A stretch of DNA of 64,000 nt from Malaciobacter pacificus (GCF_004214795.1 NZ_CP035928.1:124001-188000), one strand, 5' to 3'; counted from the stretch's first letter, positions 1 through 9,326 are shown. Notes: generated by a model not told the origin, from the letters alone. Program-made: numbers and translations.

Positions 1-1
1 T

Positions 2-679
2 GATGCTTTAACTCAAATATATACATATCAATCCTTTAAAAAAAATGCAGTATATTTATCAAAATATGAAGTGCATGATGAAATATACTCTTTAAATTTG
101 CTTTCAAAAAAACATTTGAAAAAAAATCAGTTTTTAATTCATATTGCAGATGGGGAATATATTATTTTATTTAATCATAAAACAGTTTATTCTGCAAAAA
201 TAAATCAAAACTTTATTACTGATGATATGATTAAATCGATCTTAATTACAAAACATATTGTAATGCTTTCAAGTGGTGGAGCTATTGATAAACTCTATTA
301 TGTAATAAACTCTAAATATAAAAGTGCTATTGAAAATATTTTAAAACAAAATACAAGAAATGATAAAGGTGATGTTGTTGCGCAATCCTTAGGAGAAATC
401 AAAGATTTAGTAAGGCCATTAGTTGAATTAGATACTTTTAAAGGTCATGCTTTTAAAAACTCATTTAGCTTGATTTTTGTTGCTGGAATTTTGTGGTTCA
501 TGTTTTATGGCTTAGATGTTTTTAGTAATAGTTTATTTGGTAAAGAGTCTTTAGATAGTTTAAATAGAGAATTAAAAGTACAAAACAGATTGTTAAAAAG
601 GCAAGAAGTATTATATAATAAGAGTTTAAAAGAGTATAAAGATTTGACTGATTGTATAACTGTGAAAGGTACAAACTAA
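2..679 (+). CDS. GspL/PilM-N-like membrane protein, 5' partial
   Basis: The frame is open from the left edge, so the gene begins outside the window; a GTG at 71 is possible but has no clear ribosome site. About 150 visible cytoplasmic residues precede one hydrophobic segment (visible residues about 154-172) and then a charged coiled coil of about 40 residues. A large cytoplasmic part, one membrane helix and a short periplasmic coil is the plan of GspL or of a PilM-PilN type protein in type II secretion and type IV pilus alignment complexes. The next gene starts one base after the stop. Family assignment is inference from layout; no catalytic motif is visible. Confidence 0.6.
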   Translation, partial: DALTQIYTYQSFKKNAVYLSKYEVHDEIYSLNLLSKKHLKKNQFLIHIADGEYIILFNHKTVYSAKINQNFITDDMIKSILITKHIVMLSSGGAIDKLYYVINSKYKSAIENILKQNTRNDKGDVVAQSLGEIKDLVRPLVELDTFKGHAFKNSFSLIFVAGILWFMFYGLDVFSNSLFGKESLDSLNRELKVQNRLLKRQEVLYNKSLKEYKDLTDCITVKGTN

Positions 680-680
680 G

Positions 681-1175
681 ATGGTAAGTATTAGTAAAAA
701 AACTGTATCTTTAATTATTAAAATAGGACTAGCCGTAGTTGTTGTATATACTATTGGTTTTGCTTTTTATAAAATTGGTACGTATTATAAAACATATTAT
801 GAAAAGCAAAAACTTACTCAAGAGTTACAAATAAAGAAAAATGAAACTAATAGTTTAAAAAGACAAATAAAATTAAATCAAGAAAAGATTGAAGATGTTA
901 AAAATAGTTATATATCAAAGGATGAATTGGCAGTAAAAGTAAAAGATATTTTTGAAAGAATGTCTGTATTTGATTATAATTTAGCATTTTTAGATGCAAA
1001 AAAAATGTGTGTTGATAGGTATGTATTAATCACACAATTAACTTATCAAAGTGAACAAGGGAAAAAAGCAGGTGAGGGTATTTTATCATACATTGGTGAT
1101 ATGAAACAAAGTGATAAAAATAGTTCTTTATATTTTGTTGATTATGTGACAAAACCTAAAGGAATTAAAAAATGA
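681..1175 (+). CDS. PilO/GspM-like inner-membrane protein
   Basis: This is a 164-residue bitopic protein. Residues 10-29 form one membrane helix, residues about 35-75 are a strongly charged coiled coil, and a small alpha/beta region follows, probably periplasmic. That is the plan of PilO or GspM, which pair with PilN or GspL through the coil and a ferredoxin-like domain. It sits one base after the preceding gene and overlaps the next by ATGA, so the three are probably translated together. The pilus-like assignment rests on topology and context only, because sequence similarity cannot be tested here. Confidence 0.55.
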   Translation: MVSISKKTVSLIIKIGLAVVVVYTIGFAFYKIGTYYKTYYEKQKLTQELQIKKNETNSLKRQIKLNQEKIEDVKNSYISKDELAVKVKDIFERMSVFDYNLAFLDAKKMCVDRYVLITQLTYQSEQGKKAGEGILSYIGDMKQSDKNSSLYFVDYVTKPKGIKK

Positions 1176-3346
1176 AATTAGTTATTCTTTTTTTTCTACT
1201 ATTTAATTTTTCTATTGCTACAAAGTTAGATTCCCTAAGTTTAGCAAAAATCAAGAAAACTGTTCAAAAAGAGGAAGAAATAGCTAAAGCTTATAAGAAT
1301 TTTTTGATAAATGAAGGTAGTGTACCAACTGTTGATAGTTTAATTACAGCTGGATATTTACCAAAGGGCTTTAGTAAAATTAATCCTTTTGGTAAGGAGA
1401 TGAAAATCTCATTAACACTTGATAATACAATTGTTAATAGCCTTCCAGATAGTATAAAAATTGATGCTTATGATCATTATTACAATGGAAAATACAGAGA
1501 GTATACAAGAGAACCTCTAAGTTCTACTAGTGATAATGTAAAAATATATTTAAGTAAAAAAGAGAAAATTATTTTTGATAGAATCGCAGAAATTGATAAT
1601 ACAAATCCTGTTAGTCAATATAGTTTAGAAGATGGTGTTCTAAATTGGTATGATGCAAATGGAAATTATAAATACTCTTTTGATGGTGAAAAAATAATTG
1701 TAGATGAAAGTGTAACAATTTTAAATTCATTAAAATCTTTTTCGACTGAGTTTAAAAATATGACATCTGGAGTTAGACATGCAGGACAGACTATTTTACA
1801 AGAAGATAATGGAGTAGTAGAAGATTATTTAGTAACAGATGATAGTGCTGTTGCTTTAAATGAAACGAAAAGAAATTATGGTGGAACAATTATTCAATTT
1901 ACAAGACGTGCTGGTGGAATGATTGTAAATGGAGATATTTATACTTGGGGAAATAATCAAAATAGAATTACAAGTATCAATAGTGATAATTTAACAGGAG
2001 ATAGAAGTGATACAGCTCCTGTAATAAATGCACTAGTTAGAGCAAAGGTTCATGTGCCTTCTCAAACTGTTGATGGACTAGAGTATAGTAGAATAATAAA
2101 TAAAGGCTATTTCTCTTCTCCTATGAGACCTAGATTTATTGACTTTCATGCAACTGTTTATTCAAGTACTTGTGGTGTTACAACAAAAGGAGAACTTTTT
2201 TGCGGAGGTACTACAGGAAAAGATAAATCATTTGGAACAATGTTTACCCATGTAGATAAAGAGGGAAATGATGATGAAATGCTTTATAGAAGTACTTTTT
2301 TTAATGGTTCAGCAACTGCTCCAAAAGCAAAAAAAGTTTTTTCAAATAATCAAATATGGCATATCTTAAGTGAAGAGGGTGATATTTATAGATGGGGATA
2401 TGACTTTTCAGGATTTGCAGGAAGTGGGAGTAGATGGTGGAATTGGAATCAGGTTATCCAAAATCCAGAAATAATACCCAACACAGGTGCTAAATTTGAT
2501 GATATAACATATCTTTTAACAATTGGATATAGAAAAATTGGAGCTTTATCAACTACTGGAGATATTTATATCTGGGGTGTGGAAACTCAAAACTCAAATA
2601 ATTATGATTGTACAGAAAGATGGGAATATGTATCTTATAATTTATGTTTTCCTACTGCTGTTACTACATCAAATTCAACAATGTCTGAGGATTTAACTTT
2701 TACTAGTATAAAAGGTGGATTAGAAGCATTTATTGCTGAAGATACAAATGGGAATTATTATAAAATATATCATCCTAAAAATAAAAAAATACAAGTAGAA
2801 TCTTTAAATGAAGCTATTAAAACTTATTCAGAATATGATGAACAAGCAGATAGCACAATATTGTCAATCGATTTATCAAGTAAATTAAGTGGTTCAAGTT
2901 TAGAAATAAACAAAGGTATAGTTTGGGTAAATGGGAATAATGAGTTAAAAGGTGATTATTTTACATCTGAAAATAAAAATGACAATCTTTTTAAAAGTGC
3001 TATATCAAAAATTAAATGGAAAAAAATCAAAGTAATTCAAGATGATAATGGTATGTGTGGTATTGATGTAAATAACCAAATGTATTGTTGGGGTGTAATG
3101 TCTTTTTACAGAAATGACTCAAGTGTATATTCTACTATGGGAAATACATTTATGATACCTGTATTTAATTCAAATTTATATGATTTAGATAAAGATTTTT
3201 TAGTTGCTGAAGGTGGAAATGGATATTTAACAAATATGACATCTGATGAATGGGAGACAACAAATAGTGATGGATACAGTGGAGCATTTTTTATGAAGTA
3301 TCCAACATATATTGGTGGATTTAATTTTGAATTTGAGTTTAAATAA
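1172..3346 (+). CDS. Secreted RCC1-like beta-propeller protein
   Basis: This 724-residue protein has a signal peptide (about residues 1-16) and an N-terminal helical region. Seven RCC1-like repeat cores follow, at about residues 248, 333, 396, 456, 519, 577 and 628; examples are GDIYTWGNN, GELFCGG, GDIYRWG, GDIYIWG and NQMYCWG. Spacing of 51-85 residues and seven copies fit one seven-bladed propeller. The start overlaps the previous stop by ATGA and is preceded by an AAAGGA site. A propeller on an exported protein beside pilus-like parts suggests an adhesin or tip protein, as in PilY1, but this is inference. Cysteines occur in blades 2 and 7. Confidence 0.75.
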   Translation: MKLVILFFLLFNFSIATKLDSLSLAKIKKTVQKEEEIAKAYKNFLINEGSVPTVDSLITAGYLPKGFSKINPFGKEMKISLTLDNTIVNSLPDSIKIDAYDHYYNGKYREYTREPLSSTSDNVKIYLSKKEKIIFDRIAEIDNTNPVSQYSLEDGVLNWYDANGNYKYSFDGEKIIVDESVTILNSLKSFSTEFKNMTSGVRHAGQTILQEDNGVVEDYLVTDDSAVALNETKRNYGGTIIQFTRRAGGMIVNGDIYTWGNNQNRITSINSDNLTGDRSDTAPVINALVRAKVHVPSQTVDGLEYSRIINKGYFSSPMRPRFIDFHATVYSSTCGVTTKGELFCGGTTGKDKSFGTMFTHVDKEGNDDEMLYRSTFFNGSATAPKAKKVFSNNQIWHILSEEGDIYRWGYDFSGFAGSGSRWWNWNQVIQNPEIIPNTGAKFDDITYLLTIGYRKIGALSTTGDIYIWGVETQNSNNYDCTERWEYVSYNLCFPTAVTTSNSTMSEDLTFTSIKGGLEAFIAEDTNGNYYKIYHPKNKKIQVESLNEAIKTYSEYDEQADSTILSIDLSSKLSGSSLEINKGIVWVNGNNELKGDYFTSENKNDNLFKSAISKIKWKKIKVIQDDNGMCGIDVNNQMYCWGVMSFYRNDSSVYSTMGNTFMIPVFNSNLYDLDKDFLVAEGGNGYLTNMTSDEWETTNSDGYSGAFFMKYPTYIGGFNFEFEFK

Positions 3347-3361
3347 TAAAAAAGAGGAAAT

Positions 3362-4357
3362 ATGAAAAAAAATATAGCAATTGTTGGTTTATTAATGTTC
3401 TTAAATTTAGGTTTAAGTGCTAATGAGATGAATAATGTCGATAAATTAGATGTATTAGACAAACAATCAAAAGAGTTTTTCAAAGCTATTACTGGATTAG
3501 AAAAAGATTACTTAGAGGAGCAAATCACTAATATTGAAAGTAAAAAAAATCAAGTAATACCAAATAATACTCCTGCAGTTAATCAAAGAGGTACTGTAGT
3601 TCCTGCTGTTCCTGAGCCAACAAAGGAAGAGACAGAAAAAAATATATTTAAACATCAAAATGAGATAGCAAGATTAACAAGTGATTTTACAAGAACAAAA
3701 CAGTTAAAAGATATTAGAATTAAAAGTATGTACTCTTTTAATGGAAAAGATTATGTTGTTCTAAAACTTGATAATGAAAAAGCTCAAAATGTAGGTGAAT
3801 TAACTTCTAGTATTGAAGGGCGTTATTCAAATGGAGATTATATTTTAGGCCACAAAATTACATCTGTAAATGTTAGAACTAAAAGTATAAAACTTTATAA
3901 AAAACTTGATGATGAGTATGGATATAATATTTATATAAGTAATTATGGAATTAGTGTTAGTGATTTAATAAAATATGAAAAAGAAGATGAAAAAAAGCCT
4001 AAAGTTAGTAAACAAAATAGTAGTAAAGTAAAAGATGCCTTTACTAAATTGACAAAAATTAGCTCAAATGTAAATACAGATGAAGTTAAAGAAAAAAAAG
4101 AATTAAGTAACACATGTTTATACACTGTGAAAGTATCAAATTTAAATGTTAGAAATGAATCAAAACCTGATGCAACAATTTTAAGAATTTTAAGATTAGA
4201 AGATCAATTTACAATAGTTAAGAAAACTGATGACTGGGTTTTATTAGACACTATATATAAGAAAAAATCAGGTGACGTGATGCCTGTTGATGATAAAAGT
4301 AATTGGGTAAATATTACTTCTGATAATGTACAAGCAACTGATGAGAATTGTATTTAG
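3362..4357 (+). CDS. Periplasmic SH3b-domain protein, PilP/GspC-like
   Basis: The 331-residue product has a signal peptide (about 1-20), a polar helical stretch with a short Pro-rich linker near residues 60-80, and a central beta-rich region (about 115-190) that could be a PilP/GspC HR-type domain. A bacterial SH3 domain follows at about 251-325, with the typical SNLNVRNES start and DDWVLLD core. SH3b domains bind peptidoglycan or peptides. A GAGG ribosome site precedes the ATG. Together with its neighbours it looks like the periplasmic connector of an envelope-spanning complex. The PilP-like assignment is tentative; the SH3b call is solid. Confidence 0.65.
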   Translation: MKKNIAIVGLLMFLNLGLSANEMNNVDKLDVLDKQSKEFFKAITGLEKDYLEEQITNIESKKNQVIPNNTPAVNQRGTVVPAVPEPTKEETEKNIFKHQNEIARLTSDFTRTKQLKDIRIKSMYSFNGKDYVVLKLDNEKAQNVGELTSSIEGRYSNGDYILGHKITSVNVRTKSIKLYKKLDDEYGYNIYISNYGISVSDLIKYEKEDEKKPKVSKQNSSKVKDAFTKLTKISSNVNTDEVKEKKELSNTCLYTVKVSNLNVRNESKPDATILRILRLEDQFTIVKKTDDWVLLDTIYKKKSGDVMPVDDKSNWVNITSDNVQATDENCI

Positions 4358-4366
4358 GAAGATATT

Positions 4367-5437
4367 GTGGAATATATAAATAGTTGTAAAGAGGAAATTA
4401 ATTTACGTTTAGAAAAGATTAAACAAGAGATAACACCTCTAATTGATAGTTATGTAACATTTTTCAATATTGAAAAAGTTTTCTCTAGTGAAAATGGAGG
4501 GAAGACTAGATTAAATAGACAACTATTTAATGAAAATCATGAGATTATAGTTCAAAAAATTTTAGAAATAAATGATGTTTTTGAGGAGATGCTTGATCTT
4601 ATTAAAACTAATATAAAGTCAATATTATCTGAATTTAAAGAGTTTGATAAAGTTGACTTTATAAATTTAATATTTGATGATAAAAACTTTTTAGAGATTT
4701 TAGAATTAGACTTAAATAATGAGGTTATTCCAAGGGAAAAAAAGAGGGAAGTTGTAAGGGAAATAATTGCTCTTTTTACTTTAAAAAATAGGATATTTAA
4801 TTTTAAATACTATTTATCAATGATTGATACAACAATCTTTGATAAACATATTAATAAGTTTGGGGTTGAAGAGTTAATTAATAGTTCAATAATCTTTGAA
4901 GTAATTGATTCTTACGGACTACAATATAAAGAGCTTGAAAAATTTCAATTAGAAATAGACTATTTAACTCCTAAAATTGAAAAAATTCAAAGCTTTCAGT
5001 TTTTAAACTCCCTATTAGAGTTACATAAAAGAAGATGTGATAACTTTTTTTATGCAAATACAAGATATAAAATCTCAATAGAGTACAATAATGATTTAGA
5101 GTTTAGAAAACCAATGTTGTTTAATATTAGTTATTTAGAAAATATTATCTCTTGCTTTATTGAGCAATCATGTATGGATTTAGTAAAACAAGAGCTAAAA
5201 AAAGGAAAAATCCAGAAATTTATTGATATAAATATTCAAAAGATTAAAGGTAGAATAGTTATAACAGTTAAAAATAATGGATTTGAAATAAAAAATATAT
5301 TTAGTCTGTTTTCATCAGATGTAGATAATAAATTTGTTTTAGAAGCAAAAAATTTAGCAGATTCTATGAATGCACTTTTAGAAATCTATTCAGTAGAAAA
5401 CGAAGGAATGGTTTACTCTATCTCTTTTAAAGCATAA
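4367..5437 (+). CDS. Cytoplasmic protein with degenerate HATPase-like C-terminus
   Basis: The 356-residue product has no signal peptide or membrane segment. A GTG start preceded by GGAAG fits the 9-bp gap to the SH3b gene. The first ~220 residues are helical. The last ~110 residues resemble a GHKL/histidine-kinase ATPase fold: an N-box-like helix near SYLENIISCFIEQS, then IVITVKNNGFEI where a kinase G1 box would lie. The Asp-x-Gly motif is replaced by Asn-Asn-Gly and no G2 Gly-rich loop is seen, so ATP turnover is doubtful. It may regulate the envelope complex encoded upstream. The function is unknown. Confidence 0.55.
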   Translation: MEYINSCKEEINLRLEKIKQEITPLIDSYVTFFNIEKVFSSENGGKTRLNRQLFNENHEIIVQKILEINDVFEEMLDLIKTNIKSILSEFKEFDKVDFINLIFDDKNFLEILELDLNNEVIPREKKREVVREIIALFTLKNRIFNFKYYLSMIDTTIFDKHINKFGVEELINSSIIFEVIDSYGLQYKELEKFQLEIDYLTPKIEKIQSFQFLNSLLELHKRRCDNFFYANTRYKISIEYNNDLEFRKPMLFNISYLENIISCFIEQSCMDLVKQELKKGKIQKFIDINIQKIKGRIVITVKNNGFEIKNIFSLFSSDVDNKFVLEAKNLADSMNALLEIYSVENEGMVYSISFKA

Positions 5438-5460
5438 CTAAAAGCTTAAGCTTTTAGTTA
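5435..5460. terminator. Perfect palindrome shared by two convergent stop codons
   Basis: A perfect 26-bp palindrome, with AGCTTAAGCT at its centre, spans the TAA of the upstream plus-strand gene at 5435-5437 and the TAA of purT on the other strand at 5454-5456. It is symmetrical, so either transcript forms a hairpin. It is the only candidate terminator in the 16-bp gap between the convergent genes. Confidence 0.7.
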
Positions 5461-6623
5461 TCTGCAAAGTTCCCAATAATCTCTTTTGCTTTTTGTAGTG
5501 CAATATCGCTACTTTCTTTGTCATATGCTAATGCAACAGCCATTCTTCTTCCAACATGACTTTGAGGTTTACCAAATACTCTAATAATAGATTCTTTTGT
5601 AAATGATGAGTCAAAGATATCAATAATAGGATTAAATGAATCCCCACTTGCTTTATAAGCAGCACTTGCTCCTGCACCATAATCAATATAATCTAATGGT
5701 AATCCAAGTACCGCTCTAACATGAAGTGCAAATTCACTTGCACTTTGTGTAATCATAGTAACCATTCCTGTATCATGTGGTCTAGGACTTACTTCTGAGA
5801 AGTAAACATCATCACCTTTTACAAATAACTCAACACCAAAAAGACCACGTCCTCCTAATCCATCTGTGATTTTTTTTGCGATTTCTTGAGATTTAGCTTT
5901 TGCAACTTCACTCATGTTCATTGGTTGCCATGAGAAAATATAGTCACCATCTTGTTGGATATGCCCAATTGGTTCACAAAAAACTGTTTCTTTTTCATTT
6001 CTTACAGTTAATAAAGTGATTTCATAATCAAAAGTGATAAACTCCTCAACGATTAACTCACTAGCATCACCTCTAGCCTCTTTTGCTAACTCCCAAGATT
6101 TTTCTAAATCATCAGGACTTTTTGCAATACTTTGACCATGTCCTGATGAACTCATAACAGGCTTAATTACACAAGGGAAACCTATATTATTAGAAGCATC
6201 TTTTAAAGCTTCTAATGTAGTTACAAACTCATATTTACTTGTAGGAAGACCTAGTTCAACAGCAGCAAATTCTCTAATGTTTTTTCTATTCATAGTTTTA
6301 TTAACTGCATCAGCATTTGGAATTACATGGAACCCTTCAGCTTCAGCATCAAATAAAGCTTGAATATTAATAGCTTCAACCTCAGGTAAAATATAAGTTG
6401 GTTTTTCTCTTCTAATTACATCTAGAACTTCATTTTTATTTTTCATATTGATTGTATATGATTTATTTGCAACTAATTGAGCAGGAGCATTATTATAGCT
6501 ATCAACAGCAATAGTTTCAATTCCAAGTCTTTGTGCTTCTATAACAACTTCTTTCCCTAATTCACCACTTCCAAGAAGCATGATTTTAATAGAATCAGAT
6601 TTTAGTGGAGCTGTAAATTTCAT
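5454..6623 (-). CDS. purT: Formate-dependent GAR transformylase PurT
   Basis: PurT makes formyl-GAR from GAR, formate and ATP in purine synthesis, replacing the folate-dependent PurN reaction. The 389-residue length matches the family (about 390). The N-terminal Rossmann-like part begins [20 protein letters not shown]; an ATP-grasp core follows with [17 protein letters not shown] and [20 protein letters not shown]. The last region carries the AxPH-like and GRRMAVALA motifs of the family. It is encoded just upstream of a Bax-like hydrolase gene on the same strand. Its stop lies in the shared palindrome. Identification is confident. Confidence 0.95.
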   Translation of the reverse strand: MKFTAPLKSDSIKIMLLGSGELGKEVVIEAQRLGIETIAVDSYNNAPAQLVANKSYTINMKNKNEVLDVIRREKPTYILPEVEAINIQALFDAEAEGFHVIPNADAVNKTMNRKNIREFAAVELGLPTSKYEFVTTLEALKDASNNIGFPCVIKPVMSSSGHGQSIAKSPDDLEKSWELAKEARGDASELIVEEFITFDYEITLLTVRNEKETVFCEPIGHIQQDGDYIFSWQPMNMSEVAKAKSQEIAKKITDGLGGRGLFGVELFVKGDDVYFSEVSPRPHDTGMVTMITQSASEFALHVRAVLGLPLDYIDYGAGASAAYKASGDSFNPIIDIFDSSFTKESIIRVFGKPQSHVGRRMAVALAYDKESSDIALQKAKEIIGNFADN

Positions 6624-6635
6624 TTTATTTATCCT

Positions 6636-7397
6636 TTAATTTGTGTTTACTTTCATATAAAATTTTTTATCATAGCTATTTAACTTATTTGAATTTATAA
6701 CATTTTTCAAAATACTTAAATAGTCATGTCCAATACCAGAATAGTTTACCATTGTTTGAGATAGTGATAATCCATCAGGATTGATTTTTTTTAATCTTAA
6801 ATTATACCTTTTTTCTCTAAATGATTTGTATGCATAGTTTCTATTTAGATTTAACATATAAGCACTAATTGAGTCTTCAAGTGTGCTAAAAACCCTAATT
6901 AGATGACGTGCTCCTGGTGTTCTTTTTTCAGGAACCATTCCAATTTTTGGATTATAAGTCCAATGACCAAAAATATTATTAGCTTTTTTGATAAACCTAC
7001 TTTTACCCCATCCACTTTCAACAGCAGCTTGAGCTAATGCTTGAGAAGGAGGTATTACATCGATTTTTTTAATGTATTCATTATAGGTATAAAGCTTTTT
7101 TATTTTATATTTCTTTTTTATTTCTAAAAGTTTTTTAAACTCCATAGAAGAGTGATCTAAAGTAAGTATATTAGAGCTAAGAGTCCTTTTTACAAAATCT
7201 CTTTCCTCTAAGATTTTCAAATTTTCTTTTTCAATTAGTTTATACATATAATCAAAAAAATACTCTTTAGACTCTTTAGAGTTTTTTATGTTGTAATACT
7301 CTTTGGGCATACCTTTAGCTAAAGCCATATCACTAGCTAAAAGTATACCAAATGTAAAAATTAGTTTCTTAAATTTTTTAATAAAGTTATTTATCAT
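6636..7397 (-). CDS. Bax-like glucosaminidase, exported
   Basis: The 253-residue protein has an N-terminal hydrophobic signal (about residues 10-28, with a KKFKK positive patch before it). A glucosaminidase (GH73-like, Bax-family) core contains PSQALAQAAVESGWGKSRF, where the Glu of AVESGWG is the expected general acid, followed by NNIFGHW. The family cleaves the glycan strands of peptidoglycan. It lies 3 bp after dapF, whose product makes the meso-DAP of peptidoglycan, so the two may be cotranscribed. The exact bond cut and any partner are unknown. Confidence 0.85.
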   Translation of the reverse strand: MINNFIKKFKKLIFTFGILLASDMALAKGMPKEYYNIKNSKESKEYFFDYMYKLIEKENLKILEERDFVKRTLSSNILTLDHSSMEFKKLLEIKKKYKIKKLYTYNEYIKKIDVIPPSQALAQAAVESGWGKSRFIKKANNIFGHWTYNPKIGMVPEKRTPGARHLIRVFSTLEDSISAYMLNLNRNYAYKSFREKRYNLRLKKINPDGLSLSQTMVNYSGIGHDYLSILKNVINSNKLNSYDKKFYMKVNTN

Positions 7398-7400
7398 AAG

Positions 7401-8138
7401 TTATATATCAGTAGTAAAGACTTTTTTTACTGCACCTTTGAAATAAATAGTGCCATTTTTATTACTTAATGTAAGTTCTTCTTTACTTTTTGGATAAACA
7501 AAAGCAATATCATCAACTAAACCTAAGTCATGAGCCCTTAAAAAACAAGCAGCCATTCCAGTTCCACAAGCTAATGTTTCACCTTCCACTCCTCTTTCAT
7601 AAGTTCTAACATAAACTTTTCCATCAACTACTTTTGCATAATTTACATTTGCATTGTGTTCATGTCTCATAGTTGAACTCATTTTATGGTCATAAATATC
7701 TAAATCATCTACTATTGTTACTAAATGTGGAACACCAGTATCAACTAAAAACCATGTAAGTCCAAATTGAGAAAAAGGTTCTTTTACAACAACAGGAGCT
7801 GTTAATTGTGACTCAACAATATTTTCTTCAACCCTTGATTCAATAATTCCAGCACCCGTTAAAAATTTTAAAGATGAAGGAGCTAAATTATTATTATAAG
7901 CATAGTGTGCAACTGCCCTTGAAGCATTACCGCACATAGCTGCATCACTTCCATCACTATTGTAAAATAGCCATTTAAAATCAGCATCACTACTTGGAAC
8001 AAGAACAACTAAGCCATCTGCACCTATTCCTTCTGTTCTGTTGCACAGTTTAACTGCAAGTTGTGAAAAATCTTTTTCTATAAATGTATGAAAAATTACA
8101 AAGTCATTTCCACTTGCACTATATTTTGTATATGTCAT
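7401..8138 (-). CDS. dapF: Diaminopimelate epimerase
   Basis: DapF converts LL- to meso-diaminopimelate for lysine and peptidoglycan synthesis, using two active-site cysteines. Both are present, C69 in MCGNASRAV and C191 in ACGTGMAA. The 245-residue length is slightly below the usual 270, typical of Campylobacterota. Its ATG overlaps the coaE stop as ATGA, indicating translational coupling. The coaE-dapF pair next to purM is a conserved arrangement in Campylobacter. Confidence 0.95.
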   Translation of the reverse strand: MTYTKYSASGNDFVIFHTFIEKDFSQLAVKLCNRTEGIGADGLVVLVPSSDADFKWLFYNSDGSDAAMCGNASRAVAHYAYNNNLAPSSLKFLTGAGIIESRVEENIVESQLTAPVVVKEPFSQFGLTWFLVDTGVPHLVTIVDDLDIYDHKMSSTMRHEHNANVNYAKVVDGKVYVRTYERGVEGETLACGTGMAACFLRAHDLGLVDDIAFVYPKSKEELTLSNKNGTIYFKGAVKKVFTTDI

Positions 8139-8728
8139 ATAATTTCCTCAATGATTCTTTCTACTTCATTTTGTAAGTGTTTTAAATTTTTAGAATTATC
8201 AATAACCATATCAGCCATCTCTTTTTTCTTTTCAATATCCCATTGATTTGAGATTTTAAGTTCAGCTTCTTCTTTATTAATATTATCCCTTTGCATTAAT
8301 CGCTCAATTTGAATATCTTTAGGTGTATAAACAACTAGTGACCTTGGAATTGGATAATGCATTTTTTCAAAGAAAAGTGGTATATCAATAAAGTATGGTT
8401 TGTTTTGTAATTCAAATACTCTAGATTCTTTTATAATCTCTTCTTTGATTAAAGGATGAAGTAGGGCTTCAAGTTTGAGTTTATTTTCTTCATTTGAAAA
8501 GATAATCTTTCCTAACTCTTTTCTAATAACTTTACCATCTTCATCAATATATTGACTTCCAAACATTTCAGCAACTTTTGCTGAGTTCTCATCTAATAGT
8601 TTGTGTGCTATTTTATCAGCATCAATAGTTAGAAAACCATGAAGTTTAAAAAGATTACAAGTTGTACTTTTCCCAGTTGAAATTCCGCCAGTTAAGGCGA
8701 TTGCGTTTTTAAATAAATCTATACTCAT
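8135..8728 (-). CDS. coaE: Dephospho-CoA kinase
   Basis: CoaE phosphorylates the ribose 3'-OH of dephospho-CoA, the last step of coenzyme A synthesis. The 197-residue protein has a P-loop at residues 14-22 (GGISTGKST), the DADKIAH motif of the substrate site near residue 36, and the LID-type segment LMQRDNINKEEAELKISNQW. Length is normal. It lies between a speE-like gene (50 bp upstream) and dapF (4-bp overlap). Confidence 0.93.
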   Translation of the reverse strand: MSIDLFKNAIALTGGISTGKSTTCNLFKLHGFLTIDADKIAHKLLDENSAKVAEMFGSQYIDEDGKVIRKELGKIIFSNEENKLKLEALLHPLIKEEIIKESRVFELQNKPYFIDIPLFFEKMHYPIPRSLVVYTPKDIQIERLMQRDNINKEEAELKISNQWDIEKKKEMADMVIDNSKNLKHLQNEVERIIEEII

Positions 8729-8777
8729 AGTAGATATTTTACTAAAAGTAAGATTTATTTAATGTTAATAGTAGTTT

Positions 8778-9326
8778 TTATCTTTTTGCAATACCAGTTA
8801 AAGCTTTGTGTTCAGCTGCTGGGAATACAAAAGATGCAGTTTGGATTTCTGCAGAATAGTAATTTAAATCATCCATTAAATCTGCTCTTTGAAGATTTAA
8901 ATCAGCAGTTGGATGGAAATTTTTAGAAGCAATAATTGAAGTGTTATGTCCAAATCTAAATGGCATAGCAATCCAGAATTTTGTTCCAACTAACTCTAAG
9001 TCAGCTTTTAACTTTGCTTCATCTTTAGAAAATGCTGATGTTGCAAAAGTGATTAAACCATCATCTTTTAACACTCTATCAATATTTGCTAAAAGTAATT
9101 CATCAATTTGCACATCTGTAAAAATAATTACATCAATATTTTTTTCATTTTTAGATGTTAAAGCTGATAAATCACCAAATTCAAAATTTGAAGTAAGTGA
9201 ATGTTTTTGTGTTTGAGCTTTGAATTCATCATCAACTGTTCCAATAACTAGAACATTTGAAGCTTCCTTGTGTGTACATAATGGTACATGTACCATCATT
9301 TCATTAAATGCGTTTGTATCTCTCAT
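8778..9326 (-). CDS. speE: Short spermidine synthase-like protein
   Basis: The 182-residue product resembles the methyltransferase-fold core of the spermidine synthases that sit beside coaE in Helicobacter. It is about 80-100 residues shorter than typical SpeE. The glycine-rich loop is weak (NVLVIGTVDDEF instead of VLxIGGGDGG), and the N-terminal beta domain is missing. DVIIFTDVQIDELLLANIDR corresponds to the strand and helix after the binding site. It could be a truncated active enzyme, a related aminopropyltransferase, or a non-catalytic relative. The name rests on context and fold. Confidence 0.6.
   Translation of the reverse strand: MRDTNAFNEMMVHVPLCTHKEASNVLVIGTVDDEFKAQTQKHSLTSNFEFGDLSALTSKNEKNIDVIIFTDVQIDELLLANIDRVLKDDGLITFATSAFSKDEAKLKADLELVGTKFWIAMPFRFGHNTSIIASKNFHPTADLNLQRADLMDDLNYYSAEIQTASFVFPAAEHKALTGIAKR

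Noticed and set aside
3106-3483. A 125-codon minus-strand frame across the end of the propeller gene
   Set aside because: It lies opposite two well-supported genes and shows no domain or ribosome site.
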